The notes under the pieces were generated by a model that saw nothing but the letters and a program-made list of their open reading frames with translations, did no database searches and had not been told where the DNA came from. A stretch of DNA of 64,000 bases, taken from NCBI RefSeq assembly GCF_026342735.1, contig NZ_JAPEMM010000001.1, positions 2,914,001 to 2,978,000 on the forward strand, read 5' to 3'. Origin of the DNA: Streptomyces sp. NBC_00193 (GTDB lineage: Bacteria > Actinomycetota > Actinomycetes > Streptomycetales > Streptomycetaceae). A program made the translations under genes and the position numbers. Below are positions 1-9,199 of the stretch, in pieces; within the stretch, counting starts at the first letter, position 1, and each line of letters begins with the position of its first letter.

Positions 1-2
1 TG

Positions 3-1943
3 CTCGCGGGCAGCCCCAAGATCGCGACGGTCCCGTACACCTGGGCCGGTACGGCCTACAAGGACGCGGCGGCGTTCGCGGCCGCCACGGGCCAGGGCGG
101 CCACGACATCATCACCCCCAACCGCGACCGCGTCGGCGTGATGGACGGCTCCCTCACCATCGACTCCGGCGACCCGACGGCGCCGGGCGCCCTCCTGACC
201 GGGGACATGGACGGGAACCCGGTCGCGGACGATCCGCGCGTCCCCAACACCGGCAAGAACGGCGGGTACGTCGACCGCGGCGCCTACGAGACCGCCGAGC
301 ACCTGACCGACGCCTTCCTGTCGATCGACCAGGCATGGGCGCCGATCGGTACGAAGGTGACGGCGTACCCCGGCTCGGACAGCCGCTGGCCCAGCGGGCT
401 GACGTACACCACGGACTTCGGCGACGGGACGCCCCCGATCGTCACCCGCCCGGGAGACGCCACCGACGGAGCGGCGACGCACGTCTACACCTCGCCCTGT
501 TCGTGCGCCGTCACCGTGATCGTGGCCAATGCCCTGGGGACGAAGCTCTCCGCGTCGTGGCCGGTCAAGGTGACTCCGGCCGGTCCGCTGAACACCGTCT
601 TCACCGCGAAGCCCGTCGTGCCGGTTCCCGACGACGAGATGTGGCCCGTCGCCCCGCTGACCTTCGAGCTCGACACGAAGGCCACCGCGGCGCCGTGGCC
701 GATCCAGAACGTCGACGTCGACTACGGCGACAACACCTCCGACTCCTTCCATGCGCTGGATGCGTTCAGGCACACCTACAAGACGCCCGGCGACTACAAG
801 GTGACCGTCACCATCCTCGACATCAAGGGCGGAACGTCCACGTCCACCCGCACCGTGAAGGCCGCCTACGCGCCGTCCGGCTACGTGGCCACCGAGCCGT
901 TCCGCCTCATGGACACCCGCACCACGAGCAGCGCCGTCTCGGGTCCGGTGACCGTGACCCTGCCCGTCGGCCGGGCCGTGCCGGGCCACCCCCTCTCGAG
1001 CAGCATGGCCGCGGCGGTCGTCAACGTGACGGTGACCGGAGCCACGGAGGACACCCACCTGACCGTGTGGCCCCAGGGCCAGCCCCGTCCGGCGACCTCG
1101 AACGTCAACGTCCTCGCCGGCGGCACCTCCTCCAACACGGTCACCGTCCCGGTCGGCTCCAACGGCAAGCTCTACGCCCAGCTCAACTCGGGCCGGGCCT
1201 CACTGATCGTGGACTTCGTCGGCTACTACCAGCCGGAGACGGGGCAGCGCTTCAGCCCGCTGGCTCCGACCCGCGTCCTGGACACCCGCACGATGGGTGT
1301 CCCCCTGTCCGGCGCCAAGACCCGCACGGTGAAGGTCGCGGGCGTGAACGGCATCCCGGCGGACGTCACCGCCGTCGCGCTGAACCTGACCGGTACGGGT
1401 GCCAAGGAGCAGGCGCACGTGATCGCGTACCCGGATCCGGCGAAGCGTCCGGCGACGTCGAACCTGAACGTGGAGCCGGGCAAGGACAAGTCCAACCAGG
1501 TGATCGTCCCGGTCGGCCCGAACGGCACGATCACGCTCTTCACGAACACCGGCTCGACGCACGTGATCCTGGACGCGGTGGGCTACTACGGCAAGGACGG
1601 CAAGGCCCTCTTCACTCCCGTCGTCCCCAAGCGCCTCGCTGACACCCGCACCACGGGCAAGGTCGCCCCGGGCGCCACGACCACGGTCTCGGGCCTCCCG
1701 GCCAACGCCCTCGGCGCGGTCCTCAACATCACCGCCACCGACACCACCGCCCCGGGCTTCCTGACGGCGTACGCCTTCGGCGGCACGCTCCCGGGCGCCA
1801 GCAGCCTGAACACGCTGCCCGGCCGCACGGTCCCGAACCACGTGACGACCCCCGTCGCGAACGGCAAGGTCAGCATCTTCAACAGCTACGGCGGCCCCAA
1901 CCACGTGATCACCGACCTCCTCGGCTACTTCACCGCGAACTGA
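3..1943 (+). CDS. Secreted beta-helix/PKD surface protein, paralog A (5' end outside window)
   Basis: The reading frame is already open at the window edge, so the start lies upstream; 646 codons are visible. The first ~90 codons match the end of the beta-helix head of the two paralogs downstream (WAGT.Y, ATGQG.HDI, DSGDPTAPG). Two PKD-like domains follow (FGDGTPP near 420 and DYGDN near 720). Then come three modules of ~110-125 residues, each opening with a DTRT motif and closing with GYY or GYF (about 868-1240, 1243-1590, 1591-1943). PKD domains and beta-helices are typical of extracellular carbohydrate- or surface-binding proteins; the exact ligand is unknown. The protein ends shortly after the last GYF, as in both paralogs. 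Architecture is confident, function is inferred. Confidence 0.85.
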   Translation, partial: LAGSPKIATVPYTWAGTAYKDAAAFAAATGQGGHDIITPNRDRVGVMDGSLTIDSGDPTAPGALLTGDMDGNPVADDPRVPNTGKNGGYVDRGAYETAEHLTDAFLSIDQAWAPIGTKVTAYPGSDSRWPSGLTYTTDFGDGTPPIVTRPGDATDGAATHVYTSPCSCAVTVIVANALGTKLSASWPVKVTPAGPLNTVFTAKPVVPVPDDEMWPVAPLTFELDTKATAAPWPIQNVDVDYGDNTSDSFHALDAFRHTYKTPGDYKVTVTILDIKGGTSTSTRTVKAAYAPSGYVATEPFRLMDTRTTSSAVSGPVTVTLPVGRAVPGHPLSSSMAAAVVNVTVTGATEDTHLTVWPQGQPRPATSNVNVLAGGTSSNTVTVPVGSNGKLYAQLNSGRASLIVDFVGYYQPETGQRFSPLAPTRVLDTRTMGVPLSGAKTRTVKVAGVNGIPADVTAVALNLTGTGAKEQAHVIAYPDPAKRPATSNLNVEPGKDKSNQVIVPVGPNGTITLFTNTGSTHVILDAVGYYGKDGKALFTPVVPKRLADTRTTGKVAPGATTTVSGLPANALGAVLNITATDTTAPGFLTAYAFGGTLPGASSLNTLPGRTVPNHVTTPVANGKVSIFNSYGGPNHVITDLLGYFTAN

Positions 1944-1962
1944 GACCGGCCGACCGATCTTT

Positions 1963-1996
1963 CTCACCCCCTCGTACAACCATGCGAGGGGGTGAG
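1963..1996 (+). terminator. Hairpin terminator after paralog A
   Basis: A perfect 12-bp stem (CTCACCCCCTCG at 1963-1974 with CGAGGGGGTGAG at 1985-1996) encloses a 10-nt loop. It lies 19 nt after the stop of paralog A and before the ribosome site of paralog B, which suggests the tandem genes are separate transcription units. There is no U-tract, as is common in Streptomyces. Confidence 0.7.
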
Positions 1997-2051
1997 CTGT
2001 CTTCCAGACATCGGCCAGTGGCAGCCCCAACTCCCGAAGGAAGTCCTCCTG

Positions 2052-4832
2052 TTGCCTCCCACTCGTACGACGACGGTCCTGCTCGCCGCAGGCCTCGTCA
2101 CCCTTCTCGGTGTCCCGGGCGCCGCGGCCGCCGAGCCGGCCCCGTCCGCCCTCTACGTGAACCGTGCCGCCGCGAACTGCACCGACGGCGGACCGGGTTC
2201 GCAGGCGGTGCCCTTCTGCTCGATCTCGAAGGCGGCCAAGGTCGTCGAGCCGGGCCAGACCGTGTGGGTCGACGCGGCCGTCTGGCACTACAAGGAGTCC
2301 GTCACCATCGACCGTTCCGGTGAGCCGGGCAAGCCCATCACCTTCGACATCATCCCCGGCGAGCCCGACCCGGATACGGGGGAGGTGTCGGACACGTACG
2401 CGACGGACGGCCTGACCATCAGCGGCGCCTCCCACGTAGTGGTCCGCGGGCTGACCACCGACGACGGCATCCGGGTCCACGGTTCCACCGATGTCGCGCT
2501 GGACGGGATCGGGAACGGGTGGGGCCAGATCCACGGCCTGGTGGTCGGCGGCGGGAGCGAGGACGTGCGCGTCACGCGGAGCCGGCTGCACAGCGCCCGG
2601 GTCGAGGGCGGCTCCCGGAACACGCTGTTCGGCCGTAACACCTTCTTTGCGCAGAATCGTCTGGAGGCGGCCGAAGTCGTGGACGCGCCCGGCACCGTCC
2701 TGACCAACAACACGGTCTACAGCGGCTGCAAGGAGGGCATCGGGGTCAGTGGCGGCTCGACCGGATCCAAGGTGTTCAACAACCTGATCTACCCCGCCGA
2801 TTATTGCTCGAACTTCGAACCCTTCCGGAGCATCGGCGTGTCGGAGAGCGCGGCGGCCGGAACCGCCGCCGACTACAACCTGATCACCGGCGGCCTCGGA
2901 CAGAACAGCCCCGTGCGTACGCCGTATCAGTGGGCCGGTACCGGGTACAGGACCCCGGCGGAGTTCACGGCCGCCACCGGCCAGGGCGCGCACGACATCG
3001 TCGTGGCCTCGCGCGACGGAGTCGGTGCGCACGAGACCGGGTCCCCCACCGTCGACTCCGGCGATCCGACGGCGCCGGGCGTGCTGCCGACCGACATCCA
3101 CGGGGGACCGACCGCGGACGACCCGCGGGTCCCCAACACGGGCAGGGACGGCGGGTGGATCGACCGTGGCGCGGAGGAGACGCAGGACCGTCTGAGCATG
3201 GTCTGGTCGTACGTCTCGCAGAACAACTGGGCTCCGGTCGGCACCGCGGTCGGGGTGAACATCTCCACGGACAGCAACTGGCAGTCCACGCTCACGTACC
3301 ACGTCGACTTCGGTGACGGGACGGCCCCGGTCGTCAGCAAGAAGAACTTCGTCGAGCACGTCTACAGCTCGCCGGGCGTGTACAACGTCAAGACGAAGGT
3401 GGTCACGGCAGTGGGGCGGGAGGTGGCGGGGTCCACGCGGACGACGAAGGTGACCGCACCCGGTGTACTGACCGCGGACTTCACCGCCACACCGGTCCTG
3501 CCGACCACCATCGACACGGGAAACCGGCTCGCTCCGATGACCGTCCGCATCGACACCCCCGGTGCCACGGTGGCGCCGTGGCGGGTGGGTTCGCAGAAGG
3601 TGGACTTCGGCGACGGCACCACCTCGAGCCGCAAGGGTCTGGAGAAGGTGGATCACGCCTACAAGACGCCCGGCACGTACAAGGTGACGGTCAGCCTCAC
3701 GGACGTCCAGGGAGCGACGTCGACGGCCACCAAGACCGTGCAGGTCGACTACGCGCCCTCCGGGTACGTGGCCACGGAGCCGCTCCGAGTCCTGGACACC
3801 CGTACCACGAACACCCCCATCAAGGGCGGCTCCGCCCATCCGGTGGCCGTGGTCGGCTGGGGAGTTCCGGACTACGGGCTCAGCCGGAGCGTGAGCGCGG
3901 TGGTCCTGAACGTGACGGTCACCGATGCCACGGAGGACACCCACCTCACGGTGTGGCCGTCGGGTCAGTCGCGCCCCGCCACCTCGAACGTGAACATCGC
4001 CCGGGGCGGCACCTCGTCCAACACGGTGACCGTGCCCGTGGGTGCTGACGGCAAGATCCAGGCCCAGCTGAACGCGGGCAAGGCCGCACTGATCGTCGAC
4101 GTCGTCGGGTACTACCAGCCCAACGTCGGCGAGAGGTTCTCTCCGCTCGCACCGACCCGGGTCCTGGACACCCGTACGTCGGGTGGCGCGCTGTCCGCCG
4201 CCAAGACGCGCACGGTGAAGGTGGCCGGCGTGAACGGCATCCCGGCGGACGCCAAGGCGGTCGCCCTGAACCTGACCGGTACGGGTGCCACCCAGCCGGC
4301 GCACGTGATCGCGTACCCGGATCCGGCGAAGCGTCCGGCGACGTCGAACCTGAACGTGGAGCCGGGCAAGGACAAGTCCAACCAGGCCATCGTCCCGGTC
4401 GGCCCGAACGGCACGATCACGCTGTTCACGAACTCCGGCTCGACGCACCTGGTCCTGGACGCGGTGGGCTACTACGGCAAGGACGGCAAGGCGCTCTTCA
4501 CGCCGGTCGTGCCGAAGCGCCTCGCGGACACCCGCACCACCGGCAAGGTCGCCCCCGGTGCCACCACCACGGTCTCCGGCCTCCCGGCCGACGCCCTCGG
4601 CGCGGTCCTGAACGTCACCGCGACCGACACCACCGCCCCGGGCTTCCTCACGGCGTACGCCTCCGGCGCCACGCTGCCCGGAGCCAGCAGCCTCAACACC
4701 CTGCCCGGCACCACGGTCCCGAACCACGTCACCACCCCGGTCGGCGCCGGCGGCAAGGTGAGCATCTTCAACAGCCACGGCGGCCCCAACCACGTGATCA
4801 CCGACCTCCTCGGCTATTTCACGGCGAAGTAG
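2052..4832 (+). CDS. Secreted beta-helix/PKD surface protein, paralog B
   Basis: 926 residues from a TTG start at 2052, chosen because GAAGGAAG (2036-2043) sits 8 nt upstream and the product then begins directly with a signal peptide (hydrophobic stretch ending in AAAAEP, cleavage near residue 27). An upstream ATG at 1992 overlaps the preceding hairpin and is less likely. Domains: a two-cysteine opening common to pectate-lyase-like helices (CTDGG...PFCSI), a right-handed beta-helix to ~390 (repeated NN.V, VFNN turns), PKD1 near 405-480 (DFGDGT), PKD2 near 500-565 (DFGDGT), then three DTRT...GYY modules (about 570-690, 693-810, 812-926). It is probably secreted or cell-surface exposed. No catalytic residues could be assigned; a structural or glycan-binding role is an inference. 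Confidence 0.85.
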   Translation: MPPTRTTTVLLAAGLVTLLGVPGAAAAEPAPSALYVNRAAANCTDGGPGSQAVPFCSISKAAKVVEPGQTVWVDAAVWHYKESVTIDRSGEPGKPITFDIIPGEPDPDTGEVSDTYATDGLTISGASHVVVRGLTTDDGIRVHGSTDVALDGIGNGWGQIHGLVVGGGSEDVRVTRSRLHSARVEGGSRNTLFGRNTFFAQNRLEAAEVVDAPGTVLTNNTVYSGCKEGIGVSGGSTGSKVFNNLIYPADYCSNFEPFRSIGVSESAAAGTAADYNLITGGLGQNSPVRTPYQWAGTGYRTPAEFTAATGQGAHDIVVASRDGVGAHETGSPTVDSGDPTAPGVLPTDIHGGPTADDPRVPNTGRDGGWIDRGAEETQDRLSMVWSYVSQNNWAPVGTAVGVNISTDSNWQSTLTYHVDFGDGTAPVVSKKNFVEHVYSSPGVYNVKTKVVTAVGREVAGSTRTTKVTAPGVLTADFTATPVLPTTIDTGNRLAPMTVRIDTPGATVAPWRVGSQKVDFGDGTTSSRKGLEKVDHAYKTPGTYKVTVSLTDVQGATSTATKTVQVDYAPSGYVATEPLRVLDTRTTNTPIKGGSAHPVAVVGWGVPDYGLSRSVSAVVLNVTVTDATEDTHLTVWPSGQSRPATSNVNIARGGTSSNTVTVPVGADGKIQAQLNAGKAALIVDVVGYYQPNVGERFSPLAPTRVLDTRTSGGALSAAKTRTVKVAGVNGIPADAKAVALNLTGTGATQPAHVIAYPDPAKRPATSNLNVEPGKDKSNQAIVPVGPNGTITLFTNSGSTHLVLDAVGYYGKDGKALFTPVVPKRLADTRTTGKVAPGATTTVSGLPADALGAVLNVTATDTTAPGFLTAYASGATLPGASSLNTLPGTTVPNHVTTPVGAGGKVSIFNSHGGPNHVITDLLGYFTAK

Positions 4833-4851
4833 CCGATCACGTCAGGCATCG

Positions 4852-4894
4852 TGTGGGCCGGAACCCTGACCGGGTTCCGGCCCACAGTCTTTTT
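4852..4894 (+). terminator. Intrinsic terminator after paralog B
   Basis: A perfect 15-bp stem (4852-4866 with 4872-4886) and 5-nt loop is followed closely by TTTTT (4890-4894). It lies 19 nt after the stop of paralog B. The remaining ~200 nt to paralog C hold no gene. Confidence 0.85.
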
Positions 4895-5098
4895 GCGCAG
4901 ACGTCGCAATTCGACATTTGCGCGGGAGAATTCTCGGTGCGCAGGCCGTTGACCAGGCGTTTGGCGCCATGGATGATGATCGGACGCGCCTGATGGCGTG
5001 CAGGTGAAGACGATTTTTCGGGGAAACGGGACGATTCCGTTCGCGCAATGCCGCACCCGTCCGAATCACCTTATGTCTCCTTGTAAGGAACCCTCCTG

Positions 5099-7804
5099 GT
5101 GCGTCCCTCCCGTGCGACGGCCCTGCTGACCGCAGGCGTCCTCGCCTTTCTCGGTGTTCCGGCCGCCACGGCAGCCGGGGCTCCGGCCGACCTCTACGTG
5201 AACAACGCGGCCGACGCCCATTGCTCGGACGGCGGGCCCGGTTCGCGGGCCGTCCCGTTCTGCACGATCTCGGCATCCGAAAAGGTCGTGAAGCCGGGCC
5301 AGACCGTGCGGATCACGTCGGGCACGTACGACGAGGCCGTCACCATCGACCGCTCCGGCGAGCCGGGCAAGCCGATCGCCTTCGTCGTCGAGGTCGCGGG
5401 CGGTGAGCAAAAGGCCAGGCTGGCCAAGGACCTGAAGGTGGAGGGTGCCTCCCACGTCGTGATGCGTGGGCTGAGCACCAGCTTCATGTGGGCCAACCGT
5501 GCCACCGAAGTCGAGTTCGACCGGATTGAAGCGCACCGCCTCACAGTGGGCGAGGCAAGTGCAGGTGTGCGTCTCACTCGTAGCGATCTCGACAACGTCA
5601 AGGTCGAGGGTGGCTCCCGGGACACGGTGCTCGCCCGCAACCGGATCTCCGCCTCGTGGGGACGTCCGATCAGGACCACCGACGCGCCCGGCACCATCGT
5701 CACCAACAACACGCTTACGTTCACTTGCGAAGCCGGTGTCTCGCTCAGCGGCACTTCCACCGGTTCGCAAGTGTTCAACAACAGGATCTTCCTGTCTTCC
5801 GAGCCCCTGTGCGAGTCGACCGAAGTGCCCATCGGCCTGCTGGTTGATCGCAGCGCGACATCTGGCACCCGTGCCGACTACAACCTGCTGCTCAACAGGG
5901 GGAACGGTCGGGACCTGGCCCCCTACAACTGGGCCGGTACCGCCTACGCCACGGCCAAGGCCTTCCAGGCAGCGACCGGTCAGGGCGGGCGCGATCTCAG
6001 GGTCACCGTTCCCTGGGAGAACGTTGCGGGGGACGGTCTCTTCGGAGTCGACTCCGGTGATCCGACGGCGCCCGGCGTGCTGCCGTACGACTACTACGGG
6101 AAGCCGGTCACGGACGACCCCAGGGTTGCCAACACGGGCAGGGGCGGCGGGTACATCGACCGCGGCGCCGTCGAGACCCAGGACGAGATGCCACGCGTCC
6201 GGCTGCAGTTCGACACATGGGCCGCCCCCGTCGGAGCCAAGGTGACCGCCACCGCGGTCGGAGAATCCTCCTGGAAGACTCCGCTGACGTACCGCTTCGA
6301 CTTCGGCGACGGGACGGGCCCGGTCGACACCACCAAGCCCACGGCAGCCCACGTCTTCACCTCGCCGTGCTTCTGCGAGGTGAAGCTGACGGCGGTCTCC
6401 GACACCGGACTCACGTCGTCCACATCGGAATGGATCGATGTGGACCCGGCCGGCCCGCTGACCGCCGACTTCATCGCCGGGCCGGTCCTGCCGACCGTGA
6501 CCGACGAGGTCCCCCCGCTGACGGTCTTCGTCGACGGCAGTGTCGGCAGTACGACGCCGTGGCCGGTGACGGGCGTGGACATCGACTTCGGCGACGGTAC
6601 CCGCGTACACCGCGATCGCCTGTGGGCCGAACGGCACACGTACCGCCGGCCGGGTGCGTACAAGGTGACGCTCACCGTCCACGACTCCAAGGGTGCGCAG
6701 TCCAAGGCCGTCAAAACGGTGCGGGCCGACTACGCCGCATCGGGTTACAAGGCGCTCCTGCCGGTCCGTGTGGTGGACACCCGGACGACGGGTGCACCGC
6801 TCCAGGGGGGTGCCCCCCGTCCCATCGCCTTCAAAGGGCGGGACGTTTCCATCGGTGGAGGCGAGACCGCAGTCGTCGTCAACGTGACCGTCACGGATGC
6901 CACCGAGGACACCCACCTCACCGTCTGGCCGTCCGGTCAGCCGCGTCCGGCGACGTCGAACGTGAACGTCGCGCGGGGCGGCACCTCGTCCAACACGGTC
7001 ACCGTCCCGATGGGTGCCGACGGCAAGATCCAGGCGCAGCTCAACTCCGGCAAGGCCTCCCTGATCGTGGACCTGTTCGGCAGATACCAGCCGAACACGG
7101 GCGAGAGGTTCTCTCCGCTCGCACCGACCCGGGTCCTGGACACCCGTACGTCGGGTGGCGCACTGTCCGCCGCCAAGACGCGCACGGTGAAGGTGGCCGG
7201 CGTGAACGGCATCCCGGCGGACGCCAAGGCGGTCGCCCTGAACCTGACCGGTACGGGTGCCACCCAGCCGGCGCACGTGATCGCGTACCCGGATCCGGCG
7301 AAGCGTCCGGCGACCTCGAACCTGAACGTGGAGCCGGGCAAGGACAAGTCGAACCAGGCGATCGTCCCGGTCGGCCCGAACGGCACGATCACCCTGTTCA
7401 CGAACTCCGGTTCGACGCACCTGGTCCTGGACGCGGTGGGCTACTACGGCAAGGACGGCAAGGCGCTCTTCACCCCGGTCGTGCCGAAGCGGCTCGCCGA
7501 CACCCGCACCACGGGCAAGGTCGCCCCGGGCGCCACGACCACGGTCTCCGGCCTCCCGGCCAACGCCGTGGGCGCGGCCCTGAACGTCACCGCGACCGAC
7601 TCCACCGGCCCGGGCTTCCTGACCGCCTACGCCTTCGGCGGCCAGCTCCCCGGGGCCAGCAGCCTGAACACGCTGCCCGGTGTCACCGTCCCGAACCACG
7701 TCACCACCCCGGTCGGCCCCGGCGGCAAGGTGAACGTCTTCAACAGCCACGGCGGCCCCAACCACGTGATCACCGACCTCCTCGGCTACTTCACGCAGGG
7801 CTAG
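5099..7804 (+). CDS. Secreted beta-helix/PKD surface protein, paralog C
   Basis: 901 residues from GTG 5099, with TAAGGAA at 5084-5090 as ribosome site. It has an N-terminal signal peptide with cleavage near AATAAGAPA. Layout is as in paralog B: a two-cysteine opening (HCSDGG...PFCTI), beta-helix to ~375, PKD1 near 390-460, PKD2 near 485-545 (both DFGDGT), and three modules beginning about 545, 667 and 789. The helix head is strongly diverged from paralog B, while the second and third modules are nearly identical at DNA level. No catalytic site was recognised. It shares no operon with its neighbours: an intrinsic terminator precedes it and a bidirectional hairpin follows. Confidence 0.85.
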   Translation: MRPSRATALLTAGVLAFLGVPAATAAGAPADLYVNNAADAHCSDGGPGSRAVPFCTISASEKVVKPGQTVRITSGTYDEAVTIDRSGEPGKPIAFVVEVAGGEQKARLAKDLKVEGASHVVMRGLSTSFMWANRATEVEFDRIEAHRLTVGEASAGVRLTRSDLDNVKVEGGSRDTVLARNRISASWGRPIRTTDAPGTIVTNNTLTFTCEAGVSLSGTSTGSQVFNNRIFLSSEPLCESTEVPIGLLVDRSATSGTRADYNLLLNRGNGRDLAPYNWAGTAYATAKAFQAATGQGGRDLRVTVPWENVAGDGLFGVDSGDPTAPGVLPYDYYGKPVTDDPRVANTGRGGGYIDRGAVETQDEMPRVRLQFDTWAAPVGAKVTATAVGESSWKTPLTYRFDFGDGTGPVDTTKPTAAHVFTSPCFCEVKLTAVSDTGLTSSTSEWIDVDPAGPLTADFIAGPVLPTVTDEVPPLTVFVDGSVGSTTPWPVTGVDIDFGDGTRVHRDRLWAERHTYRRPGAYKVTLTVHDSKGAQSKAVKTVRADYAASGYKALLPVRVVDTRTTGAPLQGGAPRPIAFKGRDVSIGGGETAVVVNVTVTDATEDTHLTVWPSGQPRPATSNVNVARGGTSSNTVTVPMGADGKIQAQLNSGKASLIVDLFGRYQPNTGERFSPLAPTRVLDTRTSGGALSAAKTRTVKVAGVNGIPADAKAVALNLTGTGATQPAHVIAYPDPAKRPATSNLNVEPGKDKSNQAIVPVGPNGTITLFTNSGSTHLVLDAVGYYGKDGKALFTPVVPKRLADTRTTGKVAPGATTTVSGLPANAVGAALNVTATDSTGPGFLTAYAFGGQLPGASSLNTLPGVTVPNHVTTPVGPGGKVNVFNSHGGPNHVITDLLGYFTQG

Positions 7805-7827
7805 CCCCGGCACGCAACGAACGTCAG

Positions 7828-7854
7828 TGGGGCAGCTCCGCCGGAGCTGCCCCA
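7828..7854. terminator. Bidirectional hairpin terminator
   Basis: A perfect 12-bp stem with a GCC loop (TGGGGCAGCTCC at 7828-7839 with GGAGCTGCCCCA at 7843-7854). It sits between the convergent paralog C and the dehydrogenase remnant and could serve both. Confidence 0.75.
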
Positions 7855-7862
7855 CCGGCGTT

Positions 7863-9184
7863 TCAGGGCCGGCCGCCCGCCTCGTGGATCTTCTGCCAGA
7901 CCACGTCCCGGGTCACCGGCAGCTCCGTGAAGCGGATGCCCGTCGCGTCCCGCAGCGCGTTGGCGAAGGCGGGGGCCACCGGGTTGAAGGGGCTCTCGGA
8001 CATCGACTTGGCGCCGAGCGGGCCGATGGTGTCGGAGGTCTCCATGAAGTGGACCTCCGTGCGCGGGACGTCCGCGTACTGCGGGAGGCGGTAGCGGCGG
8101 AAGGCGGCCGTGGTGACCTCCCCGCGCTCGTCCACCCGTACGGTCTCGAAGAGGGTGGCGCCCAGGGCCTGGGCCACGCCGCCCTCGACCTGGCCGCGGC
8201 ACTGCATCGGGTTCATGACCTTGCCCGCGTCGGCCGCGATCTCGTCCAGCTCGCCCTTGTCGTACGCGGCCTCGTACAGCTCCTTGAGCGTGACGGCGCG
8301 TCCCGCGCCGTCGAAGGCCTCCGTGGACGGCTTGCACAGGTGCCGGGCCACGCCCGTGTGGCGGGCGGCGAAGGTCCGGAGGCGTTCCGCGAGGGAGGTC
8401 GCCGCCAGCAGCACGGCCTTGCCCGCCACGACAGTGCCGGCCGAGCCGAAGGCGCCGGTGTCGTGGCGGACGACGTCCGTGTCGGACTGGCGGACCGTGA
8501 TCCCGTCCACCGTGGTGTTCAGGGCGCCCGCGGTGATCTGCCGGTGGACGGTGGTGGTGCCGTTGCCGAACTCGGCCGTACCCACCGGGATGTCGTACGT
8601 GCCGTCGCGAAGGAGCGAGACGCGTGCGTCGGCGAAGTGCCCGCCCGGGGGGCCGGTCGCGATCATCGCGACCGCCGTGCCCGTGCCGGTCAGCCAGCCC
8701 TCGGGAACGTCTTCGTGACTGCGGTCCTCGGCGATGGCCGTGCGGACGACGTCCATGCACTGCTTCATGCCGTACGAGGCGATGAAGAGGTCCTCCTCGT
8801 GGCCGATCGGGGTGACCATGGGGTCGCCGGGGCCGATGACGTTCTTCTCGCGCAGGACGAGCGGGTCCATGCCGAGTCGGACGGCGAGCTCGTCCATCAC
8901 CGATTCGAGGGCGAAGAGGACCTGGCCCAGGCCGTAGCCGCGGAAGGCGCCCGCGGGGACGGTGTTGGTCTAGACGGAGTACGCCTCCACCTGCTTGTTC
9001 GGGGCCTTGTAGACCGCGAAGGACTCGCCGACGCTGTGGAACATGACGGCCGGGCCGTGGTTTCCGTAGGCGCCGGTGTTGGAGACGACCCGGATGCGCA
9101 GCGCGGTGAGGGTGCCGTCGGCCTTGGCCCCGATCTTGACGGTGATCTTGAAGGGGTGCCGGGTGGTGGCTCCGTGGAACTGCT
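7863..9184 (-). pseudogene. Truncated molybdopterin-binding xanthine dehydrogenase-family subunit with amber stop
   Basis: On the minus strand 440 codons encode the C-terminal half of a xanthine/nicotinate-dehydrogenase-type molybdopterin subunit. It starts abruptly at EQFHGATTRHPFK near 9184 and runs through TNTVPAGAFRGYG, CRGQVEGGVAQALGA and the closing GAKSMSESPFNPVAP region. The N-terminal half is absent. At 8970-8972 the codon expected to be Tyr (family context Y.VYTNTVP) is TAG. The frame is otherwise intact, so decay looks recent. The missing 5' end abuts a fragment of a PucR-type regulator on the other strand, suggesting a deletion that removed the rest of a purine-catabolism locus. 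The downstream piece (7863-8900) has an in-frame start but would lack half the cofactor site. Confidence 0.85.
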
Positions 9185-9199
9185 CGGGCGACCGACGGG

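Noticed and set aside
1200..4793. 1197-codon open frame on the minus strand across the first two surface-protein genes
   Set aside because: Arg/Gly/Val-rich shadow frame opposite well-supported genes. Long antisense frames are expected at this GC content; no ribosome site or domain.
8970..8972. Functional amber recoding (pyrrolysine or read-through) in the dehydrogenase
   Set aside because: The gene also lacks its whole N-terminal half, so a decayed pseudogene is the simpler explanation.
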